Part shown: positions 1 through 4,988 of the stretch, piece after piece | How the letters are laid out: each line of letters opens with the position of its first letter | Numbering within the stretch: the stretch's first letter is position 1 | NCBI GenBank assembly: GCA_018679295.1 | Contig: JAHHLP010000303.1 | Location: 1 to 5,894, forward strand | Reading direction: 5' to 3' | Length of the DNA stretch: 5,894 nucleotides | DNA from: Rhodothermia bacterium | GTDB taxonomy: Bacteria > Bacteroidota > Rhodothermia > Rhodothermales > JABDKH01 | The notes under the pieces: generated by a model | The model's input: only the letters and a program-made list of their open reading frames with translations | Databases searched by the model: none | Told to the model about the DNA's origin: nothing | Translations under genes and position numbers: made by a program

Positions 1-543
1 GAAGCCGTCGGCGCGCAGGTCATCTACCTTGGCGACGATCGATCGAAAGCGCTCCAGGGAGTAGCTGTCGTCGGGGCGCTTCTCGAGCGAATCGGCCACA
101 GCGTCGCGCAGCGGCCGATGAGCGTCAAACCGTCCCAGGCGCGAAATTAGCTGGTCAGCCGGAAGCGCCGACTCGTCATCGCCGAAGACGAATTTGACAA
201 GCGCAGTGCGAGGGTCAATGGCCGCTCCAACGGAGAAGCGCGCTGCATCCTGCAGGCATTGATCCCACTCACCGTCGGGTACGACGGCGTGCTCGTATGC
301 TTCATGCGCCAAGGCGTCGAGGTGCCGCTGCACGTTCTCGTTCTGAACGTCGGTCCATTTGAGCCGCGCGAAGCCAAGCTGTCTTAGCTCTACCTGCGCC
401 TTGCGCTCAAGACGGACGACAAGGAACGAGCTGATGCTACGAGGGAGTTCGCCGGCCTCGATTTCGTGTTTGCCGCGATGGGTGCCGGAGGGGTAGCGTG
501 AGGCCAACTCATTATAGAGTGCCTCGATGGTCGAATCGAGCAT
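1..543 (-). CDS. Unrecognised soluble protein, 5' part only (181 codons, runs off the window)
   Basis: Reading the minus strand from an ATG at 543, the frame stays open for exactly 181 codons to base 1, so the C-terminus lies outside the window. An in-frame TGA a dozen codons upstream, with no other start between, fixes this ATG as the only likely start. The protein begins MLDSTIEALYNELA and is rich in charged residues, with alternating helix-like stretches (for example VQRHLDALAHEAYEHAVV around residues 70-90). I see no signal peptide or membrane segment, no Cys/His cluster and no nucleotide-binding loop, so it is probably cytoplasmic. No Shine-Dalgarno sequence precedes the ATG. It lies 89 bp downstream of the phosphofructokinase gene on the same strand and could be co-transcribed or use its own promoter. 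I do not recognise the family. Codon use looks like that of its neighbours, and the uninterrupted frame supports a real gene. Confidence 0.8.
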   Translation of the reverse strand, partial: MLDSTIEALYNELASRYPSGTHRGKHEIEAGELPRSISSFLVVRLERKAQVELRQLGFARLKWTDVQNENVQRHLDALAHEAYEHAVVPDGEWDQCLQDAARFSVGAAIDPRTALVKFVFGDDESALPADQLISRLGRFDAHRPLRDAVADSLEKRPDDSYSLERFRSIVAKVDDLRADGF

Positions 544-554
544 CGGCCGGTGCG

Positions 555-583
555 ATTCTGGTTGACTGGGGAGGGAGCGTCAA
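555..583 (-). promoter_or_regulatory. Possible sigma70-like promoter for the gene starting at 543
   Basis: On the minus strand TTGACG (578-583) is followed after 17 bp by CAGAAT (555-560). This matches the -35 consensus at 5 of 6 bases and the -10 at 4 of 6, with ideal spacing. Transcription would begin about 5 nt before the ATG at 543, giving a nearly leaderless message, which would fit the absence of a Shine-Dalgarno sequence. If the organism is Bacteroidota-like, its main sigma factor may prefer a different motif (TTG / TAnnTTTG), which weakens the call. Confidence 0.25.
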
Positions 584-591
584 CGTCGGGG

Positions 592-609
592 GGAGCAAGT
601 ATACGCTCC
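592..609. other. Small inverted repeat between the two minus-strand genes
   Basis: GGAGC (592-596) and GCTCC (605-609) form a perfect 5-bp stem around an 8-nt loop that contains the palindrome GTATAC (599-604). It sits in the 89-bp gap between the phosphofructokinase stop and the next start. On the minus strand a run of six T lies before the hairpin (about 615-620) rather than after it, so it does not look like a standard intrinsic terminator. It could be an operator or simply chance. The rest of the gap shows nothing else clear. Confidence 0.25.
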
Positions 610-632
610 ACACGAAAAAAGTTTGCGACTCT

Positions 633-1832
633 TTACATATCGCTGGTCATGATGAAGAGCGGCTTGCGGTCAAAGGTCTTGTAGTTCGGTCTCAGCCGGT
701 CCGCGTTGTAGTATTTCTGTACATCCACCACCTTATGCGGCCCGTTTATCACGTCGAGGGTTACGCTGTCGTAGACGCCATTCCGAATGCTGACCAGGCG
801 ACCGGTGCTTCCTTCCAGGATGAGGTCAAGGGCGAGGTTGCCGAACGCCATCGGCACGATGGAATCGAGAGCGTCCGGGTCGCCGCAGCGCACCAGGTAT
901 CCCAGCCTCTGGTTGACAACGTTGATCCGCCGGCCATTATTGTACTTGGGTGAGTGTTCCTTCAGCAGGGCGGCGACGCGGTCACCAATACCGCCTAGTT
1001 TCTTGTGGCCGTACTGGTCGGTCTCGTGACCCTCAAAAGACATTTCGTCATCGCCGAGAATCGTCGCCCCTTCTGATACGAGAACGACCGAATAGTTGCT
1101 CGGGTGGCGGCCGCGATCGTAGACGAGCAGCTCGGTGAGTTGGTCGATGTCGAAGGGGTGCTCGGGGATAACGCAGCGGTCGGCCGCGCCCGCCATCGTT
1201 GGAAGCAGAGCGGAGTATCCGGCGTACCTGCCGAAAACCTCGATTACAAGGAATCTCTCGTGTGATCCAGAGGTGGTTCTCAGCGTGTGCGTGAGCTCGA
1301 TTGTTCGGGTAACACAGGTGCCGAACCCGATGCAGTAGTCAGTCCCAGGGACGTCGTTATCCATCGTCTTCGGTATGGCGACCACTTTGAAGCCCTCCGT
1401 ATGAAGTCGGTACCCATAACTCAGCGTATCGTCGCCGCCGATCGGTATCAGGTAGTCGATGCCCAGCCACTCGAGGTTCTTCAGTACTTCAGGCGTTAGG
1501 TCGTTAATGTCCTCCTTGTATTCATTACGCAGATGAGGTGGCACGAGGGCGCCCGGCAGCCGGCTCGGTCGTGTCCGGGACGTGTGCAGAAACGTACCGC
1601 CGGTCCGGCCGGCGCGATTTACGATGTCCTCGGTCAGCACCTGGAAGTGATTGGAGTTGTCGGCCTCCTTGTCGCGAACCATGTCTACAATACCGCCCCA
1701 ACCGCGACGCAGTCCGATCACCTTGTATCCTTCACGGACTGCTCTGATGGTGATTGCGCGGATCGCGGGGTTCAGTCCGGGAACGTCGCCGCCTCCCGTC
1801 AAGATGCCAATAGTGCCTTTATATTCTGCCAT
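633..1832 (-). CDS. 6-phosphofructokinase, probably pyrophosphate-dependent
   Basis: A complete 399-residue phosphofructokinase of the PfkA superfamily, which phosphorylates fructose 6-phosphate to the 1,6-bisphosphate in the cytoplasm. The N-terminal glycine loop reads GILTGGGDVPGLNPAIRA (residues 9-26). The phosphate-donor loop is IGGDDT (131-136), the catalytic loop PKTMDND (154-160, with Asp158 as the expected base), and the sugar-binding segment EVFGRYAG (198-204). Where E. coli PfkA has Gly104 and Gly124, this protein has Asp135 and Lys155. That pair is the established signature of PPi-using enzymes, because Asp blocks ATP and Lys contacts pyrophosphate. The protein is about 80 residues longer than E. 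coli PfkA, partly from an insert near residues 80-115. The ATG at 1832 lies directly before the conserved core, so the start is secure, although no Shine-Dalgarno sequence is visible. It is transcribed divergently from the aminotransferase. The family call is firm; donor specificity is inferred from the motif. Confidence 0.96.
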   Translation of the reverse strand: MAEYKGTIGILTGGGDVPGLNPAIRAITIRAVREGYKVIGLRRGWGGIVDMVRDKEADNSNHFQVLTEDIVNRAGRTGGTFLHTSRTRPSRLPGALVPPHLRNEYKEDINDLTPEVLKNLEWLGIDYLIPIGGDDTLSYGYRLHTEGFKVVAIPKTMDNDVPGTDYCIGFGTCVTRTIELTHTLRTTSGSHERFLVIEVFGRYAGYSALLPTMAGAADRCVIPEHPFDIDQLTELLVYDRGRHPSNYSVVLVSEGATILGDDEMSFEGHETDQYGHKKLGGIGDRVAALLKEHSPKYNNGRRINVVNQRLGYLVRCGDPDALDSIVPMAFGNLALDLILEGSTGRLVSIRNGVYDSVTLDVINGPHKVVDVQKYYNADRLRPNYKTFDRKPLFIMTSDM

Positions 1833-1977
1833 ATCGAGTGGTCGATTTCGATTCTCTTACGGGGATTGCTCTTCGGCAGGGAAATGCGGAAGCGCTAACC
1901 TCCAAAACTACGCAACCCCTATTCAAATTGCAGTCGGAAGCAGCCCGGCTCGGGTCGGTATCTTCGGGATGACAATC
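1833..1977. promoter_or_regulatory. Divergent intergenic control region (phosphofructokinase / aminotransferase)
   Basis: The two genes start about 145 bp apart and point away from each other, so both promoters should lie here. On the minus strand TAGTTTTG (1903-1910) matches the Bacteroidota -7 motif TAnnTTTG exactly and would give the phosphofructokinase message a leader of roughly 60 nt. No TTG lies at the usual 19-21 bp spacing upstream, so the match may be chance. On the plus strand I find no convincing promoter. A short hairpin, CCCG-GCT-CGGG (1944-1954), lies just upstream of the aminotransferase start. No operator repeat or riboswitch is recognisable. Confidence 0.5.
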
Positions 1978-3213
1978 ATGGCGCAGAACAAATGCCGGGC
2001 AGATCAAGTGGATCGGACTTTCCGTGAACATATAGCATGGACAAGCGATCATCCGATCGGATTGGAGGTTACCTATGCCGCAGGGCCTTTCATCCAGCTC
2101 TCGGACGGAACCGAGGTTATCGACTTAATCAGTGGTATCGCGGTCTCGTCAATAGGCCATCGGCACCCACGAGTGCTCCATGCGATTCGCGAACAGATCG
2201 AGCGTCATCTACACGTGATGGTGTACGGCGAGTTCGTGCAGCAATCCCAGGTCGCTTTCGCCAACCTCCTGACCGATCAGCTGCCGGACACGTTGCAGGT
2301 CGTTTACTACACGATGTCCGGTACGGAGGCCAACGAGGGGGCGCTGAAGCTGGCGAAGAAGTTTACCGGCCGCCGAAAGATGATTGCCTTTGAAGGATCG
2401 TACCACGGTGACACCCATGGGTCTCTGTCCGTCACCGGAAGGCGTGTGTATCGGGATCCATTCGAGCCATTGCTCCCGGATGTCCAGTTCCTTCCGTTCG
2501 GAGATTTAGAGGCTCTCCATGCCATCGATGATCGGACAGCGTGCGTAATCACGGAGCCTATTCAGGGTGAAGGTGGAGTAATCGTACCTGACACGGGGTG
2601 GATCCGTGCGTTGCGCGAGCGATGCAGCGAGGTGGGGGCGTTGCTGATCTTCGACGAGATTCAGACGGGTTTCGGACGGACAGGAACGCTCTTCGCCTTT
2701 GAAGGCTTTGGCGTTGTTCCCGACATCATCACGCTCGCGAAGGCGATGGCCGGTGGTATGCCGCTGGGTGCTTTCGTATCAAGTGCCGAGATCATGGCGT
2801 CTTTCCGAACCGATCCGCCGCTTTCTCACGTCACGACCTTTGGGGGACACCCGGTCTCATGTGCGGCCGCTCGCGCGGCTCTTGAGGTCATCTTGGAAGA
2901 AAGTCTGACGGCCCGCTCCGGCGAGGTGGGCCGGCGCGTTCGAACTGCGCTGGAGGGGCGGCCACACGTACGCGAGGTCAGGGGTCGCGGTGCCATGCTT
3001 GGACTCGCCCTCGACGGGCGACAGGTGACGCAATCCATTGTCGACGCGTGTTTGAAGCAGGGAGTCTTGCTCGGCTGGACGCTCCACTCGAACGACCTGA
3101 TACGCATCGCTCCGCCGCTGAATATCCCGTTCTCCGTTCTCGAAGACGCCCTTGCGATCATGATCTCTGTCCTTGATGACGTCACGATCCGGCCGATACC
3201 TGAGGCGGAATAA
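1978..3213 (+). CDS. Class-III PLP-dependent aminotransferase (acetylornithine/ornithine aminotransferase-like)
   Basis: A complete fold-type I, class-III aminotransferase of 411 residues, the usual length for ArgD-like enzymes. It should move an amino group from an omega-amino or similar donor to 2-oxoglutarate using pyridoxal phosphate. Visible motifs are SGTEAN (114-119, PLP phosphate binding), GSYHG (140-144, cofactor ring), FDEIQTGFGRTG (225-236, with Asp226 contacting the pyridine nitrogen), LAKAMAGGMPLGA (253-265, with Lys255 as the Schiff-base lysine) and TFGGHPVSCAAA (287-298). All catalytic residues are present. From memory, the segments ISGIAVSSIGHRHP and VTTFGGHPVSCAAA resemble a Bacteroidota subfamily often labelled only 'aspartate aminotransferase family'. 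An ATG at 1969 is an equally possible start, adding three residues. The frame is open back to 1651, but that stretch is antisense to the phosphofructokinase and lacks family similarity. It is probably first in an operon with the lipoprotein, 12 bp downstream. The substrate is not decided by sequence. Confidence 0.95.
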   Translation: MAQNKCRADQVDRTFREHIAWTSDHPIGLEVTYAAGPFIQLSDGTEVIDLISGIAVSSIGHRHPRVLHAIREQIERHLHVMVYGEFVQQSQVAFANLLTDQLPDTLQVVYYTMSGTEANEGALKLAKKFTGRRKMIAFEGSYHGDTHGSLSVTGRRVYRDPFEPLLPDVQFLPFGDLEALHAIDDRTACVITEPIQGEGGVIVPDTGWIRALRERCSEVGALLIFDEIQTGFGRTGTLFAFEGFGVVPDIITLAKAMAGGMPLGAFVSSAEIMASFRTDPPLSHVTTFGGHPVSCAAARAALEVILEESLTARSGEVGRRVRTALEGRPHVREVRGRGAMLGLALDGRQVTQSIVDACLKQGVLLGWTLHSNDLIRIAPPLNIPFSVLEDALAIMISVLDDVTIRPIPEAE

Positions 3214-3218
3214 AAGGG
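3214..3218 (+). promoter_or_regulatory. Ribosome binding site of the lipoprotein gene
   Basis: AAGGG sits right after the aminotransferase stop codon, 7 nt before the ATG at 3226. It is the clearest Shine-Dalgarno-like sequence in the window and supports that start over the in-frame ATG at 3232. It also suggests that the lipoprotein is translated from the aminotransferase message. Confidence 0.5.
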
Positions 3219-3225
3219 CCGAGTC

Positions 3226-4557
3226 ATGAACATGCATCGATCAGCATTCATCGCCGTTGTGGGTGCGATGATAATCGTTTCGTCTGTCGGGTGTGCCAGC
3301 ACGGAGAAGAAGTACAAGAAGGGTGTCGAGGCGGAAGAGTCCGGTCGTTTTGAGGAGGCGGCCGAGCTTTACATCCAGGTTCTGAGAAGTGAGCCGGATT
3401 GGCCGGATGCCCGAGCCCGCCTCGAGTCGACCGGTGCGATTGTGATTGAGAACCGGCTGGCAAGAGTGGCCTCACTGGAGGCCGACGGAGCGTTTGTAGC
3501 GGCAGCCGATCAGATGGCGACACTGGACTCATTCCACGCCCGCGCGACGGCGGTGGGAGCTCAACTGGAGTTGCCTCCGGACTTCGACTCCCGGCGCGAG
3601 CGGATGGAAGACCTTGCGGTCCGAAAGCTGCTTCGCGACGGTGATCAAGCGCGCAGCGAGGCGCGATGGGCTGATGCTCTGCGCTACTACGATCGTGCTC
3701 TGCAGCGAGGTCGTATGAACCAGTCAGAGATCGCATCTGTCCGTGAGTCGCGCGCAACTGTGCTTGTTGAGTGGGCAGATCAGTCGTTGGCGGCGGCCAG
3801 GTATCGAATGGCCTTCGAGAAGGCGCAGCAAGGGCTGGACATCGTCGGCCACGAGCACTCCCTCACGCGGCGCATTCACGATATACAGCGGGCGGCCCTC
3901 GAAGCCGGCTCACGATTCGTGGCCATGCTCCCGGTCGCCGCGAAAGAAGGAGTCCGGCGCGATGCCGGTACTCTTTTGCTGACGGACCTCAACGACATCC
4001 TCGTCTACGATCATTGGTCGAATCCTCCACCGTTCATTCTGGTAGCTGACCCCGTGTCCGTACGCCGCGAACTTCGCAGTGAGGTGGGAAGGCGTGGAAG
4101 GGTCATTTCTCGCAGTGAGGCCGTGGCAGTGGGCCGAATCGTCGCTGCCGATTGGGTGCTGGCTCCGGAAGTCGCCGATTTCAGACGGACCGAGCGGATA
4201 ACCGACAGTGACGTAGTGAGGACGCGCACCAAAGGCCGAAACGCACTGGACACTACATACGTGCTCAACGAGGTCGAGATCGACTACCATGCGCGAGCCA
4301 TCGTGCGTATCTATGAGGTGTCGTCAGGCGACAGACTCTACGAAGGTCATGTAGATGCCGGTGTCAAAGACAGGTATCAGCGCGGAGAATACACGGGCGA
4401 CTATCGGCATCTTGATCTGTCCGGCAGCGAGCTTGCATACTTTGATCCGGATGAGTTGCGTGTACGGGTCGACCGGATTGAGGAAGCGCTCGCCGACGAG
4501 TTGGCGCGCAACATAGCTGAGCGGGTATATTCGCGCACCACCAGCTGGATTCAGTAG
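3226..4557 (+). CDS. TPR-repeat lipoprotein with CsgG/LpoB-like C-terminal domain
   Basis: A 443-residue secreted protein. Residues 1-22 form a short basic start, a hydrophobic core (AFIAVVGAMIIV) and a VGC site, so Cys23 should be lipidated. Ser at -3 is unusual for a lipobox, where Leu is normal. Ala at +2 argues for outer-membrane delivery by the E. coli rule. Three TPR-like helical hairpins follow: about 29-63 (containing EESGRFEEAAELYIQVL), 136-168 (SEARWADALRYYDRALQ) and 180-210 (ARYRMAFEKAQQGL). From about residue 230 the pattern changes to alternating strands beginning FVAMLPVA, with NDILV, FILVADP and ADWVLAPEV, resembling the CsgG/LpoB-type fold of periplasmic assembly factors. That resemblance is by eye and tentative. 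The C-terminus contains no membrane segment. The gene lies between the aminotransferase and a membrane-protein gene with gaps of 12 and 11 bp. Its role is unknown; an envelope assembly or scaffold function is the likeliest guess. Confidence 0.88.
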   Translation: MNMHRSAFIAVVGAMIIVSSVGCASTEKKYKKGVEAEESGRFEEAAELYIQVLRSEPDWPDARARLESTGAIVIENRLARVASLEADGAFVAAADQMATLDSFHARATAVGAQLELPPDFDSRRERMEDLAVRKLLRDGDQARSEARWADALRYYDRALQRGRMNQSEIASVRESRATVLVEWADQSLAAARYRMAFEKAQQGLDIVGHEHSLTRRIHDIQRAALEAGSRFVAMLPVAAKEGVRRDAGTLLLTDLNDILVYDHWSNPPPFILVADPVSVRRELRSEVGRRGRVISRSEAVAVGRIVAADWVLAPEVADFRRTERITDSDVVRTRTKGRNALDTTYVLNEVEIDYHARAIVRIYEVSSGDRLYEGHVDAGVKDRYQRGEYTGDYRHLDLSGSELAYFDPDELRVRVDRIEEALADELARNIAERVYSRTTSWIQ

Positions 4558-4568
4558 ACCCAACCGCT

Positions 4569-4889
4569 ATGTCCTGGTTGAAGGATGTAATCGTCGACGT
4601 TCTGGTTACCGTCTGTATCGCTCTTGCCACCCTGCAGGACGCAGTCTGGGCGACGTGGGTCGTTTGGATCTACACGCCGTTCATTCTTTTCCTCAAGGTG
4701 GTGGCGTACTTCGGGCCGTCGGTGGTCAAGAAGGCCGGCAAGGCGAAGAAAGAGGGTGCCCCCGACTGGGTCTTCCATCTGCTCTATGGCGCAAATGTAA
4801 CTCTGCTCGCAGGGTCACAATGGTGGCTCGAGGCGGCCGGTTGGGCGGCAATCTGGTTAGTCGCATACCTTGCGAGTCGGAAGACCTGA
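4569..4889 (+). CDS. Small multi-pass membrane protein of unknown function
   Basis: A 106-residue hydrophobic protein beginning MSWLKDVIVDVLV. Likely membrane segments lie at about residues 7-22, 28-47, 68-82 and 86-102. Between the second and third is a lysine-rich loop (VKKAGKAKKEG, 52-63), which by the positive-inside rule should face the cytoplasm and would place both ends there too. Tryptophans and tyrosines cluster at the segment ends (WATWVVWIYTP, SQWWLEAAGW), as is common at membrane interfaces. No catalytic motif, cysteine pair or transporter signature is visible, and I do not recognise the family. It starts 11 bp after the lipoprotein stop, without a visible Shine-Dalgarno sequence, which suggests translational coupling and possibly a shared envelope role. 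The last codons and the TGA stop lie inside the first copy of a 17-bp tandem repeat, so the C-terminal residues RKT may be a recent addition. Confidence 0.82.
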   Translation: MSWLKDVIVDVLVTVCIALATLQDAVWATWVVWIYTPFILFLKVVAYFGPSVVKKAGKAKKEGAPDWVFHLLYGANVTLLAGSQWWLEAAGWAAIWLVAYLASRKT

Positions 4890-4950
4890 CCACGGGACAG
4901 AGCTAAGCACGGGACAGACCTGACCTCGGGAACGACCTGACTGCGGCGAA
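4883..4950. repeat. Four-copy 17-bp tandem repeat
   Basis: Four head-to-tail units of exactly 17 bp: GACCTGACCACGGGACA (4883-4899), GAGCTAAGCACGGGACA (4900-4916), GACCTGACCTCGGGAAC (4917-4933) and GACCTGACTGCGGCGAA (4934-4950). Units 1 and 2 share CACGGGACA; units 1, 3 and 4 share GACCTGAC. The fourth unit is the most diverged. The array begins within the final codons of the membrane-protein gene, whose TGA stop (4887-4889) is part of unit 1. Its end overlaps a small hairpin, CGGC-GAA-GCCG (4944-4954). The period of 17 is not a multiple of three, so it is not a coding repeat. Confidence 0.8.
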
Positions 4951-4988
4951 GCCGTTCCGCACCCACGAAGCTGCCGTTCCGGTTTCCT
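4951..4988. other. Short leader between the repeat array and the RqcH-like gene
   Basis: After the repeat array, 38 bp remain before the ATG at 4989. The segment contains two partial direct copies of a GAAGC/GCCGTTCC theme (GAAGCCGTTCC at 4948-4958 and GAAGCTGCCGTTCC at 4967-4980). No Shine-Dalgarno sequence, clear promoter or terminator T-run is visible. Confidence 0.4.

Noticed and set aside
511..516. Perfect TATAAT on the minus strand
   Set aside because: It is inside the coding sequence of the left-edge gene, has no matching -35 element at the right distance, and forms ordinary Tyr-Asn codons.
147..611. Two minus-strand open frames of 76 and 73 codons
   Set aside because: They are out of frame with the longer frame that runs unbroken from 543 to the window edge, and they look like shadow sequence.
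613..632. T-run (minus strand) just after the phosphofructokinase stop as an intrinsic terminator
   Set aside because: Only a weak A/T-rich stem precedes the T-run, and the better hairpin (592-609) lies after it, so the order is wrong.
498..953. 151-codon plus-strand open frame
   Set aside because: It overlaps the 3' end of the phosphofructokinase gene in antisense and the start of the left-edge gene, and its protein has no recognisable pattern.
1651..1977. In-frame extension of the aminotransferase back to an ATG at 1651 (106 extra residues)
   Set aside because: It lies antisense over the conserved 5' part of the phosphofructokinase gene and through the divergent control region, the extra residues have no family similarity, and the normal protein length is reached from 1978.
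2585..2598. Similarity of ACCTGACACGGGG in the aminotransferase gene to the 17-bp repeat
   Set aside because: It lies in conserved coding sequence as a single imperfect copy, so it is most simply chance.
2826..3317. 163-codon minus-strand open frame
   Set aside because: It is antisense to the conserved aminotransferase C-terminus and the lipoprotein signal peptide, with a composition typical of a shadow frame.
3248..3757. 169-codon minus-strand open frame
   Set aside because: It is a proline-, serine- and arginine-rich shadow of the lipoprotein gene.
4944..4954. CGGC-GAA-GCCG hairpin as a terminator for the three-gene operon
   Set aside because: The stem is only 4 bp and is not followed by a T-run.
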